From NCBI RefSeq assembly GCF_001939045.1, contig NZ_MKIM01000021.1, forward strand, positions 176,844-240,843: DNA of 64,000 nt. The letters run 5' to 3'. Position numbers and translations under genes: made by a program. This document shows positions 34,432-44,392 of the stretch, piece by piece. Position 1 is the first letter of the stretch, and each line of letters begins with the position of its first letter. The stretch is from Rhizobium oryziradicis (GTDB lineage Bacteria > Pseudomonadota > Alphaproteobacteria > Rhizobiales > Rhizobiaceae). The notes under the pieces are model-generated. The model was not told where the DNA came from. It did not search any database and saw only the letters and a program-made list of their open reading frames with translations.

Positions 34432-35625
34432 ATGAGCAGGACCATTGTTCCCGTCTCTCTTCTTTACTCCACCACCGGTGCTTATGGTGCGCTGGGGCGG
34501 GAGGCCGTGGATGGTGCCATGACCGCCATTGCCCAGATCAATTCCAATGCTGACAATGCATTTCAGATCGAGCCGGTGATTGCTGATCCCGGCGGCAACG
34601 CCGAACGCTACGCAAATTTTGCCGAGACGGCCGTGCGCCAGCAAGGCTGTCGTCATATCATTGGCTCTATCACGTCATGGAGCCGTAAAGAAATCTTGCC
34701 CGTGGTTGAGCGCCATGGGGCATTGCTATGGTATGCTTTTCCCTATGAGGGCTACGAGGCCAGCGACAGTGTGATCTATCTGGGTGCCTGCCCCAATCAG
34801 CACCTCCTGCCCCTGTTTGCGCATGTTCTAAACCGGTTTGGCCGTCGTCCCTTCATCGTCGGCTCCAATTATATCTGGGGCTGGGAGATCAGCCGGATTG
34901 CGCGCGAAATCACCGAGGTGGCTGGCGGCGAGGTGGTATCTGAGCGTTTTGTGCCGCTTGGCGCAACCGATCTCGACCATTTGATTGATGAAATCCGCCA
35001 CAAGAAACCCGATTTCATTTTGAGCAATCTGGTCGGGCAATCGGCCATGGCCTTTTTGCAGGCCTATGATGGCCTTCGCCGCGAAGATCCTGATTTTGCG
35101 CCTGAGGTACGCCCCGTTGTCGCCTGTAATCTGTGCGAAACCGATCTCATCGATCTGAGTGAAACGGCAAAGGCTGGCCATATTGCCACATCGGTTTATT
35201 TCGATGGGCTGGAAACCCAGGAAAATGCCGCCTTCAAAGCCCAGATCGCAAAACGCTATGGCGCTGAGCGCTGTCTCACCACCCCGTTTGTGTCGGCCTA
35301 TACGGCGGTGTGCGTGCTGGCAGATTGCCTCGCGGATGCTGGCACCGATGCGCCGGAGGCCATCCGCACCATGGTGACAACCCGCGCCTTTGAGACACCC
35401 ATCGGCAGTTTGCGGATTGATCCGAAGACTCACCATGCGGCTTTAAGGCCGCATATCGGGGTTTCCACTGCAAGCGGGGCATACCACGTCTTCCAGCAGG
35501 CCCGCGATGCGGTGGATGCAGACCCCTATCTGCTGCGTTCCCACCACCGGGAAACGCTTTTCCCGTCCTCAACTCCGTCCTCCATATTATCGCGCCCGCC
35601 CCGCAGCTTCACGGTGATCAAATGA
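34432..35625 (+). CDS. AmiC-like amide/peptide-sensing binding protein (negative regulator of AmiR)
   Basis: A 397-residue protein of the type I periplasmic-binding fold, similar to AmiC and urea-binding UrtA: VPVSLLYSTTGAYGALGREAVDGA at the start and IIGSITSWSRKEILPVVERHGALLWY. It has no signal peptide, as expected for the cytosolic sensor AmiC, which holds AmiR inactive until a small amide displaces it. The gene overlaps the ANTAR gene by 4 bases. The downstream genes (aminopeptidase-like hydrolase and peptide importer) suggest the ligand is an amide or short peptide. Confidence 0.82.
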   Translation: MSRTIVPVSLLYSTTGAYGALGREAVDGAMTAIAQINSNADNAFQIEPVIADPGGNAERYANFAETAVRQQGCRHIIGSITSWSRKEILPVVERHGALLWYAFPYEGYEASDSVIYLGACPNQHLLPLFAHVLNRFGRRPFIVGSNYIWGWEISRIAREITEVAGGEVVSERFVPLGATDLDHLIDEIRHKKPDFILSNLVGQSAMAFLQAYDGLRREDPDFAPEVRPVVACNLCETDLIDLSETAKAGHIATSVYFDGLETQENAAFKAQIAKRYGAERCLTTPFVSAYTAVCVLADCLADAGTDAPEAIRTMVTTRAFETPIGSLRIDPKTHHAALRPHIGVSTASGAYHVFQQARDAVDADPYLLRSHHRETLFPSSTPSSILSRPPRSFTVIK

Positions 35626-36212
35626 CTGGCCCGAACCGTCCTGATCTGAATTGCTGGCATGCGGTGATATTGCACCGCGATCACCCTTCCGTTGATGCGC
35701 TGAAGCGTCAGCTGGAGGCCTTGCATATTCGGGTCACTGTGGTCTGGCCGCAACTGAATGAATCCCACACTGACGCCAATGTGGTGTTTTTTGATGCCGA
35801 CATGGGCCATGACGGCCAATTTCCGTGGCCCGCCGGGTTTGCTCCCATGCCGATGATTGCGCTGATTGGCTCGGAAACGCCGGGGCGTATTGCCTGGGCG
35901 CTGTCCCAAGGCTCCAACGCCCATGTGTTGAAGCCGGTGGGATCAACAGGGGCCTACAGCGCCTTGTTGATTGCCGCCCATGCCTATGACGGCGCGAGAG
36001 CACAGGCGGAAGATATTCGCGTGCTGGAAACCAGATTGCGGCAACGGCCAATCGTGGTGCATGCCATTTTAGAGCTGTTGCGGCGTGGAAGCGAGAGCGA
36101 GGCTGACGCCTGGCAGCAATTGCGCCGGGTGGCGATGGACTGGGGCATGACCCTTGAAGATGCGGCTGAGGCCATCTGTCGGCAGGACAGGGCATTTTCG
36201 AAAAAAGCATAA
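35622..36212 (+). CDS. AmiR-like ANTAR-domain transcription antiterminator
   Basis: A 196-residue protein with an N-terminal pseudo-receiver domain (WHAVILHRDHPSVDALKRQLE, FFDADMGHDG) and a C-terminal coiled coil plus three-helix ANTAR domain (ETRLRQRPIVVHAILELLRR, then AWQQLRRVAMDWGMTLEDAA). ANTAR proteins bind paired RNA hairpins and prevent terminator formation. It is translationally coupled to the AmiC-like gene (ATGA). Target candidates are the leader terminator at 34257-34318 or a site before the hydrolase gene; only the first is visible. Confidence 0.87.
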   Translation: MTGPNRPDLNCWHAVILHRDHPSVDALKRQLEALHIRVTVVWPQLNESHTDANVVFFDADMGHDGQFPWPAGFAPMPMIALIGSETPGRIAWALSQGSNAHVLKPVGSTGAYSALLIAAHAYDGARAQAEDIRVLETRLRQRPIVVHAILELLRRGSESEADAWQQLRRVAMDWGMTLEDAAEAICRQDRAFSKKA

Positions 36213-36251
36213 ACCTTTGCCGAACATTATAAAAATGGGAGACTGAAAGAC

Positions 36252-37145
36252 GTGTCTATTGTTGAAGGCTTTGCACCCTATGGCGACTATCAAACCTGGT
36301 ATCGCATCACCGGTGATCTGACATCGGGCAAGGTGCCGATGATTGTTGCCCATGGCGGCCCCGGCTGCACCCATGATTATGTCGATAGTTTCAAGGATAT
36401 TGCCGCTACCGGTCGCGCGGTCATTCACTATGATCAGGTTGGCAATGGCAAATCCACCCACCTGCCCGAAAAGGGCGGTGATTTCTGGACTGTCGATTTC
36501 TTCAAGGCAGAGCTGCACAATCTGATTGACCATCTGGGTATTCGCGGCGGCTATTGCCTGCTGGGCCAATCCTGGGGCGGCATGCTGGGTGCGGAATTCT
36601 CCGTTGATCAGCCCGAAGGCTTGAAAGCGCTGGTGATTGCCAATTCGCCCGCCTCGCTGAAAACCTGGGTGGCAGAAGCAAATCGCCTGCGTGAGGCCTT
36701 GCCGGCAGAGGTGCAGGCCACACTGTTGAAACACGAAGAGGCAGGCACCACCGATAGCGCCGAATATGTCGAAGCCAGCGATGTTTTCAACCAGCGCCAT
36801 GTGTGCCGCATTGTGCCTATGCCGCCGGAAGTGCAGCGCACCTTTGATGCGATTGCAGCGGACCCGACCGTTTATCACACCATGAATGGTCCCAACGAAT
36901 TCCACGTGATCGGTACGATGAAGGATTGGACCATTGAGGGTCGTCTTTCCACCATCAATGTACCAACCCTTTTGATTTCAGGGCGGTTTGATGAGGCCAC
37001 CGAGGCCTGCGTGCAGCCCTATGCCGATGAAATTCCGGATGTGCGCTGGCACATTTTCGAACACTCCAGCCACATGCCGCATGTTGAAGAAAGAGAAGCC
37101 TGCATGGCTGTTGTGCAGGCATTTCTAGACACCAAAGCGGCCTGA
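36252..37145 (+). CDS. Proline iminopeptidase-family alpha/beta hydrolase
   Basis: A 297-residue cytosolic enzyme. It has [10 protein letters not shown] (oxyanion region), [12 protein letters not shown] with the nucleophile Ser (about 107), the acid in GRFDEAT and the His in [11 protein letters not shown]. This matches the proline iminopeptidase/tricorn-interacting family that removes N-terminal proline or cleaves amides. GTG at 36252 has GGGAGA upstream. It follows the AmiC/AmiR-like pair and precedes a peptide importer, so it probably releases amino acids from imported peptides or amides. Confidence 0.87.
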   Translation: MSIVEGFAPYGDYQTWYRITGDLTSGKVPMIVAHGGPGCTHDYVDSFKDIAATGRAVIHYDQVGNGKSTHLPEKGGDFWTVDFFKAELHNLIDHLGIRGGYCLLGQSWGGMLGAEFSVDQPEGLKALVIANSPASLKTWVAEANRLREALPAEVQATLLKHEEAGTTDSAEYVEASDVFNQRHVCRIVPMPPEVQRTFDAIAADPTVYHTMNGPNEFHVIGTMKDWTIEGRLSTINVPTLLISGRFDEATEACVQPYADEIPDVRWHIFEHSSHMPHVEEREACMAVVQAFLDTKAA

Positions 37146-37200
37146 AAACTCCGTGAAGAACACTGAACTGCCCAACAATAACAACGGGAACAACACGATC

Positions 37201-38898
37201 ATGACACTGGGTTTGACGACTTTCTCAAAAAAGAAGGCATCATGGCTTGCGGGCTGCCTGCTGGCCTATACGGCGCTGGGCGGCATGGCGCATGCTGATG
37301 AGCGCGCGGATCTGATGGCCAAACATCGCGGCGGCACCATGGTGCTCTCCGCGGTTGCCGCCGCAGGCACGCTGGACACGGCCATCAATTACACCGGCCA
37401 GTTCTGGCAGATTTTCCAGATGACCAATGACGGCCTCGTCAAGTTCAAACAGGCCGCAGGCACCGAAGGTTTCAAGATCGTTCCAGATATTGCCGAGGCT
37501 ATTCCAGAGCCACAGGATGGCGGCAAAACCTATGTGTTCAAAATCCGCAAAGGCATCATGTTTTCCAATGGCAAGGAGCTGAAGCCATCGGATGTGCTGG
37601 CCTCGTTTCAGCGCATTTTCAAGGTCAATGGCCCCACCACTGGCAGCTTCTACAATGGTTTTGTTGGCTCGGATAAATGCATTGCCAATGGCGCAACCTG
37701 CACGCTGGATGGCGGCGTGATTGCCGATGACGCGGCAAGCACGGTCACTTTTCATCTGGTCGCACCAGATTCGGAGTTTTTTGACAAGCTGGCTGTTCCC
37801 CATGCCAGTATTTTGCCAGCCGATGCGCCCCTCAAGGATGCAGGCACCACGCCGCTTCCCGCAACCGGCCCTTATATGATTGTCAGCTACAATCCCAATG
37901 AACAGATGGTGCTGAAGCGCAATCCGCATTTCAAGGAATGGAGCGTGGACGCCCAGCCCGATGGCTATGTCGATGAGATCGACTACAAATTCGGCATGAC
38001 GGAAGAAGCCACCATCAACGCCATCCAGAATGGTCAGGTGGACTGGATGTTTGACCCACCACCCACGGACCGCCTGCCGGAATTGGGCTCGAAATATGCC
38101 AAGCAGATGCATATCGATCCACTGGCGGCCTTCTGGTATCTGCCAATGAACACCAATCTGCCGCCGTTCAACAATGTCAAAGTGCGTCAGGCCGTCAATT
38201 ACGCGCTGGATCGTGATGCAATTGTGGGCCTCTACGGCGGTGACGTTCTGGGCACACCCACCTGCCAAATCCTGCCGCCAGACTTCCCCGGCTTTGCACC
38301 CAGCTGCCTTTACACCAAAAACCCCGGCGAAAGCTGGAGCGAGCCGGATATGGACAAGGCCAAGGCCCTAATCAAGGAAAGCGGCACGGCTGGACAGAAG
38401 GTGACGGTGATTGCCGAAGACACGGCCGTTGGCCGCGGCATTGGCACCTATGTGCAGAGCCTGCTGACCGAGCTGGGCTTTGATGCCTCCATGAAGGCCA
38501 TCTCCACCAATATCCAGTTCACCTATATCCAGAACACCAACAACAATGTGCAGATCAGCGTCTCGCAATGGTTCATGGATTATCCGGCAGCCTCGGACTT
38601 TATCAACGTGCTGCTCTCGTGCGACAGCATCCATCCCGGCAGCGACTCCTCGATCAACATCTCAGGCTATTGCAACAAGGATCTGGACAAGCAGATGCAG
38701 GAAACAATGGCGCTGGCCGTGACCAACCCGGATGCAGCCAATGCCAATTGGGCCAAGATTGACAAGGCCTATATGGAACAGGCCCCTCTGGCCCCGCTGT
38801 TTACGCCAAAAAGCGTCAACTTCACCTCGGCGCGGTTGGGCAATTACCTGTTCAACAAGCAGAACCGCTGGGTGATGTCGCAATCTTGGGTGAAGTGA
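37201..38898 (+). CDS. ABC importer substrate-binding protein, peptide family 5
   Basis: A 565-residue periplasmic protein. The signal peptide is KKKASWLAGCLLAYTALGG to AHADE. Family marks are VFKIRKGIMFSNGKELKPSD and VRQAVNYALDRDAIVGLYGG. ATG at 37201 gives a normal signal peptide; a GTG at 37153 would add an unlikely polar extension. It heads the third peptide-type importer operon. A mirrored repeat lies between it and the first permease gene. Confidence 0.9.
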   Translation: MTLGLTTFSKKKASWLAGCLLAYTALGGMAHADERADLMAKHRGGTMVLSAVAAAGTLDTAINYTGQFWQIFQMTNDGLVKFKQAAGTEGFKIVPDIAEAIPEPQDGGKTYVFKIRKGIMFSNGKELKPSDVLASFQRIFKVNGPTTGSFYNGFVGSDKCIANGATCTLDGGVIADDAASTVTFHLVAPDSEFFDKLAVPHASILPADAPLKDAGTTPLPATGPYMIVSYNPNEQMVLKRNPHFKEWSVDAQPDGYVDEIDYKFGMTEEATINAIQNGQVDWMFDPPPTDRLPELGSKYAKQMHIDPLAAFWYLPMNTNLPPFNNVKVRQAVNYALDRDAIVGLYGGDVLGTPTCQILPPDFPGFAPSCLYTKNPGESWSEPDMDKAKALIKESGTAGQKVTVIAEDTAVGRGIGTYVQSLLTELGFDASMKAISTNIQFTYIQNTNNNVQISVSQWFMDYPAASDFINVLLSCDSIHPGSDSSINISGYCNKDLDKQMQETMALAVTNPDAANANWAKIDKAYMEQAPLAPLFTPKSVNFTSARLGNYLFNKQNRWVMSQSWVK

Positions 38899-38925
38899 TT
38901 TCCTAAACGACACAGCAGTGGGGAT

Positions 38926-39110
38926 GCAACCCCCTTCTGCCTTGCCAGGCATCTCCCCCTCACGGGGGGAGATCAGTCAGATGTAACCTGTCATTCCGTC
39001 TCATTCGCTGCACATCCCGACAAAGGGGTAGGAAATAGGATCGAGATGTCTGTTCATGGCCGATCTCCCCCCGTGAGGGGGAGATGTCCGGCAGGACAGA
39101 GGGGGGGTGC
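38926..39110. repeat. Mirrored pair of rhizobial repeats inside an ABC operon
   Basis: Two 49-base arms, 38926-38974 and 39062-39110, are inverted copies of each other (43 of 49 bases match by eye). Each arm itself has a palindrome, CATCTCCCCCTCACGGGG in the left arm, running into GGAGATC. The 87 bases between show no gene. The region fills most of the 294-base gap between binding-protein and permease genes. This GC-rich element type (with GTCCGGCAGGACAGAGGGGG) is a common dispersed repeat in Rhizobiaceae. It could act as a transcript-stabilising or attenuating structure. Confidence 0.8.
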
Positions 39111-39192
39111 CTCTTGCACTGCCGCAAAACGACAGATTCCAAAACACATCTGACGCAGCTCAAAGAATGACGCGCCCATTGAAGGATATGAC

Positions 39193-40230
39193 ATGACTGA
39201 CCTGTCCAACGGCATCGTCGCATCGACGCTGCCTGCAGAGGCACCAAAACTGAGGGCCGGCTCCAGCCCGTGGCAACGGGCCTGGCGGATCTTGCGCCGC
39301 GATCGCTCGGCAATTGCCGCCACGATCGTGCTGTTGTTAATCATCTGTTCCAGCTTGGCGGCTCCGCTTTACGCCAGTTATGTCTCGCAGACCGATCCGT
39401 TTCGCTCCAATTTGAGCGGCAAAATCACGGTCGATGGCAAACGCATCAAGGTCATGCAGCCATCCACCGAAGGCTTGGGCTTGGGGGTTACGCCCATTGG
39501 CCCTACCTGGGAGCGGCAATATGTGCTGGGGGCCGATAGCCAGGGGCGCGATGTGGCGGCGCGGCTGTTGTATGGTGGGCGAAACTCGTTGGTCATCTCG
39601 GCCTCCGCTACCGTCATCTGTTTAGGCTTGGCAGCATTGATCGGCATCTGTGCGGGCTTCTTTGGCGGGGCGACGGATATGATCCTGTCGCGCATTCTCG
39701 ATATCCTCTGGGCGTTTCCGGTCTATCTGCTCGCCATTTCGCTTTCCATTGTGCTGATCTCGCAGGGCCTCACCCTTGGGCCGATTGAGATCAACGCCAA
39801 CAGCCTGCTGCTGCCCATTGGCATTATCGGCATCATCTATGTGCCTTACGTGGCCCGCCCTGTGCGCGGCAAAGTGCTGGCCTTGAAAAACAGCGAGTTT
39901 GTGTTGGCGGCCATTGGCCTTGGCATTCCGCGTTGGCGCATTTTGCTAAAAGATATTCTGCCCAATATTTCCACGCTGCTGATTGTGTTTGTGCCGCTGA
40001 TGATGGCGCTCAACATCATCACCGAATCCTCGCTGTCCTTTCTCTCCATCGGGGTTCAGGCCCCCGATGCCAGCTGGGGAACAATCATTCAGGACGGGCA
40101 AGGTCTGCTTTACAGCCGCCCGATCGTGGCACTGGCACCGGGCATTGCCATTGTGCTGACCGTGTTGGCCCTTAATGTGCTGGGAGACAGCGTGCGTGAT
40201 GCGCTTGATCCGCGCACAAAAGTCATTTGA
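39193..40230 (+). CDS. Peptide-type ABC importer permease (DppC-like)
   Basis: A 345-residue permease. The long N-terminal tail is followed by a helix at about 40-60, a periplasmic insert (about 70-105) containing KITVDGKRIKVMQPS, and the DppC motif VLGADSQGRDVAARLLYGG. The coupling loop is EFVLAAIGLGIPRWRILLKD. AAGGA precedes the ATG. Here the DppC-type gene comes before the DppB-type gene, the reverse of the other two peptide-type importers in this window. Confidence 0.92.
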   Translation: MTDLSNGIVASTLPAEAPKLRAGSSPWQRAWRILRRDRSAIAATIVLLLIICSSLAAPLYASYVSQTDPFRSNLSGKITVDGKRIKVMQPSTEGLGLGVTPIGPTWERQYVLGADSQGRDVAARLLYGGRNSLVISASATVICLGLAALIGICAGFFGGATDMILSRILDILWAFPVYLLAISLSIVLISQGLTLGPIEINANSLLLPIGIIGIIYVPYVARPVRGKVLALKNSEFVLAAIGLGIPRWRILLKDILPNISTLLIVFVPLMMALNIITESSLSFLSIGVQAPDASWGTIIQDGQGLLYSRPIVALAPGIAIVLTVLALNVLGDSVRDALDPRTKVI

Positions 40231-40240
40231 GGAGCGTATC

Positions 40241-41212
40241 ATGAGTGTTGCCATTGTTCAGCGTTTTGCCCAGATGATTTTCGTTCTGTTTGGCATTTCG
40301 GCGCTGGTGTTTCTGATTTTCTTTGCAACGCCAGGGGCCGATCCTGCCGCCCGCATTGCCGGACGCAATGCATCGCCCGAAACCATTGAAACCATCCGCA
40401 AGGAATTCGGTTTTGATCGTGCTTTGCCGGTGCAATACGTGCTGATGATGAAGCGGTTGTTTGTCACGCAAGACCTCTCCTCCTACGTCAATCGCGGCAT
40501 GCGGGTCGTGCCTCGGGTGATGGAGGCAGCACCCGTCACCCTGTCGCTGGTCACCGGGGCTGCGGTGCTGTGGGTGCTGGGCGCGGTGTTTGTTGGCGTG
40601 ATGGCCGCCATGACCCGCGACACGGTGATTGACCGGGGGCTGATGGTGCTGGCACTGATTGGTGTCTCGATGCCGGTCTATTGGCTGGGCGAGGTCATGA
40701 ACCTGATATCGCAAAGCCGGTTTCACGATACCTGGCTGTTTTCATGGGTGCCGTCGCTGGGCTATAAGCCGCTGCTGTCGGACCCGATTGGCTGGTTCAA
40801 AACCCTGATCATCCCATGGATCACGCTGGCAGCACTTTACATTGGCATTTATGGCCGGGTGCTGCGCGCCAATCTGGTGGAAGCCTATCAGGAGGATTTC
40901 ATCCGCACCGCCCGTGCCAAGGGGCTCAGTCCTGCTCGTGTGATGCTGCGCCATGCGCTGCGCACCTCGCTGATTGCCTTTGTTACCATGTTTGGCCTCG
41001 ATTTTGGAGCACTTGTCGGCGGCTCGGCGCTGCTGACGGAAGTGGTGTTTGGCCTCAACGGTGTGGGCCGCCTGACCTATCAGGCGCTTTTAAACCTCGA
41101 CCTTCCCGTCATCCTCGGCACGGTGATCTATGCCTCGTTCTTCGTGGTGTTGGCCAATGCCGTGGTGGATGTCGTCTATGTGCTGATCGATCCGCGCGTG
41201 AGAGGGAACTGA
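40241..41212 (+). CDS. Peptide-type ABC importer permease (DppB-like)
   Basis: A 323-residue permease with ATPGADPAARIAGRNASPE as the DppB signature and a coupling loop FIRTARAKGLSPARVMLRHA. GAGGAG lies 7 bases before the ATG at 40241; the longer open frame lies in the previous gene. The last helices end at VLIDPRVRGN. It is 10 bases after the DppC-like gene. Confidence 0.92.
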   Translation: MSVAIVQRFAQMIFVLFGISALVFLIFFATPGADPAARIAGRNASPETIETIRKEFGFDRALPVQYVLMMKRLFVTQDLSSYVNRGMRVVPRVMEAAPVTLSLVTGAAVLWVLGAVFVGVMAAMTRDTVIDRGLMVLALIGVSMPVYWLGEVMNLISQSRFHDTWLFSWVPSLGYKPLLSDPIGWFKTLIIPWITLAALYIGIYGRVLRANLVEAYQEDFIRTARAKGLSPARVMLRHALRTSLIAFVTMFGLDFGALVGGSALLTEVVFGLNGVGRLTYQALLNLDLPVILGTVIYASFFVVLANAVVDVVYVLIDPRVRGN

Positions 41213-41215
41213 GCG

Positions 41216-42241
41216 ATGAGTGCTGTTGAAAAACCTGTCCTGCTCGATGTCAACGGATTGTCAGTCTCGTTTGCCACGGACCGTGGCATGGTTAAATCGG
41301 TCCGCGATGTGTCGTTTACGGTGCGCGAGGGCGAAATCCTGTCCATCGTCGGTGAATCCGGCTCTGGAAAATCGGTCACATTGCTATCGCTGTTGGGTCT
41401 GCATGATCCAAAAACCACCAAGGTGGATGGTGCCGTTGCCTTTCGCGGCAAGCGCATCATGGAAATGTCGGCCCAGCAGATGCGCCGCATTCGCGGCAAA
41501 GACATTGGCTTGATCTCGCAGGACCCAATGACGGCGCTCACACCCGTCTACACCATCGGCTGGCAGATTGCCGAGCAAATCCGGGCACATGAGACTATCT
41601 CGGCCCGCGCTGCGCGCCTGCGGGCCATCGAGCTGTTGGGCGAGGTTGGCCTTTCAAACCCCGGTGAAGCAGTTGATCGCTATCCGCATCAACTCTCCGG
41701 CGGCATGCGCCAGCGGGCGTTGATTGCCATGGCGCTGTCGTGCAATCCGGCTCTGCTGGTGGCGGATGAGCCAACAACCGCTTTGGATGTCACGGTGCAG
41801 GCGCAGGTGCTGGATCTGCTGTTGCGGTTGCGCAAGGATTTTGGCTCGGCCATCATTCTCATCACCCACGATATGGGCGTGGTTGCCGAAGTGGCCGATC
41901 AGGTGGCGGTGATGTATGCAGGCCGCATTGTCGAGCGTGGCCCGACCGATCAGATTTTCACCAATCCCATGCATCCCTACACCTGGGGCTTGATGGGCTC
42001 CATTCCGCCTCTGACCGGTCCGCGGCTCTCTCGGCTGAAATCCATCCCCGGCATGCCGCCCACGCCCGATATGATCTCTGAGGCTTGCGGCTTTGCACCC
42101 CGCTGCGACTTCGCAAGTGCCGCTTGTGGCACCCATCCGCCGCTACGCCGCCATCAGGACCAAGCCTGCCTCTGCGTTCTCGATACGCCAGAACGAGACC
42201 TGCTGCGCTCAACCGTTTTGCCTCTGGAGGAACTTGCATGA
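41216..42241 (+). CDS. Peptide-type ABC importer ATPase 1 (DppD-like)
   Basis: A 341-residue ATPase with Walker [10 protein letters not shown] (about 46), LSGGMRQRALIAMAL, Walker [13 protein letters not shown] and the C-terminal oligopeptide-type cysteine-containing extension (ACGFAPRCDFASAACGTHPP), which in this family binds an iron-sulfur cluster or metal. It starts 3 bases after the permease stop and overlaps the next ATPase gene by 4 bases. Confidence 0.93.
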   Translation: MSAVEKPVLLDVNGLSVSFATDRGMVKSVRDVSFTVREGEILSIVGESGSGKSVTLLSLLGLHDPKTTKVDGAVAFRGKRIMEMSAQQMRRIRGKDIGLISQDPMTALTPVYTIGWQIAEQIRAHETISARAARLRAIELLGEVGLSNPGEAVDRYPHQLSGGMRQRALIAMALSCNPALLVADEPTTALDVTVQAQVLDLLLRLRKDFGSAIILITHDMGVVAEVADQVAVMYAGRIVERGPTDQIFTNPMHPYTWGLMGSIPPLTGPRLSRLKSIPGMPPTPDMISEACGFAPRCDFASAACGTHPPLRRHQDQACLCVLDTPERDLLRSTVLPLEELA

Positions 42242-43230
42242 GCACGCCTGCACCACAAAAGCCTCTTCTGGCCGCCCGTGAGCTGACCAAGAATTTCACC
42301 GTTGGCAAAACCATCCGTCCCGGCTCAGGCCGCACGCTTCATGCGGTGGACAAGATCAGCCTTGAGGTTTTCGCAGGCGAAACCTTGGGACTGGTGGGAG
42401 AATCCGGCTCCGGAAAATCCACCCTCGGCCGTTGCCTCACAAGGCTTTACGATATCACCGATGGCGGGTTGGATTTTGATGGCGACACCATCACCAAGGC
42501 CGAAGGGGCTGATCTTTTGCGGGTTCGCCGGAAAATGCAGATGATTTTTCAAGACCCTTCCGCCTCGCTCAACCCACGCCGCAAAATCCGCGATGTGCTG
42601 GGTGAAGTGCTGAAAGTTCATAAAATCCGCGAGGGTTCGGCCATCGAAGACCGTCTGGTGGAATTGATGGATCTTGTTGGCTTGCGCCGCGAATACCTCG
42701 ACCGTTATCCGCATGAGTTCTCTGGCGGCCAGCGGCAGCGCATTGGCATTGCCCGCGCCTTGGCAATCGAGCCAAAGGTGATTGTCGCCGATGAGCCGGT
42801 GTCTGCGCTCGATGTGTCGGTTCAGGCACAGATCGTCAATCTGTTCAGCGATTTGCGCGAAAAGCTCAACTTAACGTACGTGTTTATCGCCCATGATCTG
42901 GCCGTGGTACGTCAAGTCTCCACCCGTGTGGCGGTGATGTATCTCGGCTCCATTGTCGAGGTTGGCGAGACGGATGAACTCTATGCCAATCCCAGCCACC
43001 CCTATACGCAAGCGCTTCTATCTGCCATTCCACAGCCGCATAGACGAGGACGGCCGGAGCGCATTCTGCTGAAAGGCGAAATTCCAAGCCCGCTCAATCC
43101 GCCCAAAGGCTGCAAATTTTCCACCCGTTGTCCCATCGCGCGCGACATTTGTGGTCAGGTGCGGCCACCCCTCGCCCCAGTCTCCCAAGGGCGCAGCGTC
43201 GCCTGTCACTTTCCAGGGGTAGAGCCCTAA
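42238..43230 (+). CDS. Peptide-type ABC importer ATPase 2 (DppF-like)
   Basis: A 330-residue ATPase with Walker [10 protein letters not shown] (about 60), [17 protein letters not shown], Walker [13 protein letters not shown] and the C-terminal cysteine region [21 protein letters not shown] at 42238 overlaps the previous stop (ATGA) with TGGAGG upstream; the longer open frame upstream is rejected. It ends the operon, convergent with the sugar ATPase gene. Confidence 0.93.
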   Translation: MSTPAPQKPLLAARELTKNFTVGKTIRPGSGRTLHAVDKISLEVFAGETLGLVGESGSGKSTLGRCLTRLYDITDGGLDFDGDTITKAEGADLLRVRRKMQMIFQDPSASLNPRRKIRDVLGEVLKVHKIREGSAIEDRLVELMDLVGLRREYLDRYPHEFSGGQRQRIGIARALAIEPKVIVADEPVSALDVSVQAQIVNLFSDLREKLNLTYVFIAHDLAVVRQVSTRVAVMYLGSIVEVGETDELYANPSHPYTQALLSAIPQPHRRGRPERILLKGEIPSPLNPPKGCKFSTRCPIARDICGQVRPPLAPVSQGRSVACHFPGVEP

Positions 43231-43249
43231 CCACCTACGGGATAGAAGA

Positions 43250-44392
43250 TTACCGCTTTGAAATGGCCTGTGCTGCGGCAACTTCATCCTTGTTGTCGCG
43301 GATGCGCTGCCCGTCTGCATCGAAAAATCGCGCATGTGCAGGATCGAATGTCACACGTATCGACTGACCAAGGCGGGGGGCGAGGCCTGACGCGCCTTGC
43401 ACCACCACGGGCAATCCTGATGCGAGATGCCCATAGAGATAGGTTACGCCGCCCAGAAATTCGGTGAAATCCACATCAAGATGAAGCCCCTGCCCGCCTT
43501 CATCGCAAAGCCGCAAATGTTCCGGGCGAATGCCAAGCTGCACTGTCGCATGGGTTGCCAAGGCAATCGGCGCTTCAAACGGCAAGCGCTGGCCGTCAAT
43601 CACAAGCGCATGCGGCTCAACACCAACCGGCAGGATATTCATTTTAGGACTGCCAATAAAACCGGCAACAAACAGATTGTCGGGATCATTATAGAGCTCA
43701 AACGGTGAGCCGATCTGCTCGATACGCCCAGCCCTGAGAACCACAATCTTGTCGGCCAGCGTCATGGCTTCCGTCTGGTCGTGGGTCACGTAGATCATCG
43801 TATTGCCAAGCTGTTTGTGCAGCTTGGCAATTTCAATGCGCATATCGACGCGCAGCTCCGCATCGAGATTGGAAAGCGGCTCGTCGAACAGAAAAACCTT
43901 GGGGTTGCGGACGATGGCCCGACCAATGGCCACACGCTGGCGCTGGCCTCCGGATAGCTGGCCCGGCCGCCGATCCAGCAAGGGCGTAAGATGCAGAATT
44001 TCGGCGGCGTGCTGCACCATCTCGGCCACCTGCTCTTTAGGACGATGGGCCATGCGCAACCCAAAACCCATGTTTTGAGCAACCGTCATATGCGGATACA
44101 ACGCATAGGACTGAAACACCATGGCAATGCCGCGATCAGACGGGTCAGCATCGGTCACGTCACGCCCACCGATAAGGATTTCGCCGCGGCTGGTTTCTTC
44201 CAATCCGGCAATCAGCCGCAGAAGCGTTGATTTTCCGCAGCCAGAAGGGCCAACAAACACAACGAATTCGCCAGATGCAATAGTGAGGTCAATGTCGTGA
44301 ATGACGTCGACCGCGCCAAAGCTTTTGGACACACCATTCAACGCAACACCGCTTGTCATGGTGTCGGATTTGGGACTGTTCACGGGCTTCAT
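43250..44392 (-). CDS. Sugar ABC importer ATPase (MalK/UgpC family)
   Basis: A 380-residue ATPase: Walker A GPSGCGKST (about 52), Q-loop FQSYALYPHMTVAQN, signature [17 protein letters not shown], Walker B VFLFDEPLSNLD and a C-terminal regulatory domain (about 250-360, with LGIRPEHLRL) typical of carbohydrate importers. The ATG overlaps the stop of the GH127 gene (ATGA). It completes the importer whose binding protein and permeases lie upstream in the same operon. Confidence 0.93.
   Translation of the reverse strand: MKPVNSPKSDTMTSGVALNGVSKSFGAVDVIHDIDLTIASGEFVVFVGPSGCGKSTLLRLIAGLEETSRGEILIGGRDVTDADPSDRGIAMVFQSYALYPHMTVAQNMGFGLRMAHRPKEQVAEMVQHAAEILHLTPLLDRRPGQLSGGQRQRVAIGRAIVRNPKVFLFDEPLSNLDAELRVDMRIEIAKLHKQLGNTMIYVTHDQTEAMTLADKIVVLRAGRIEQIGSPFELYNDPDNLFVAGFIGSPKMNILPVGVEPHALVIDGQRLPFEAPIALATHATVQLGIRPEHLRLCDEGGQGLHLDVDFTEFLGGVTYLYGHLASGLPVVVQGASGLAPRLGQSIRVTFDPAHARFFDADGQRIRDNKDEVAAAQAISKR

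Noticed and set aside
36213..36251. Antitermination leader directly before the aminopeptidase-like gene
   Set aside because: The 39-base gap has no terminator or hairpin; the only terminator in the operon's leader is upstream of the AmiC-like gene.
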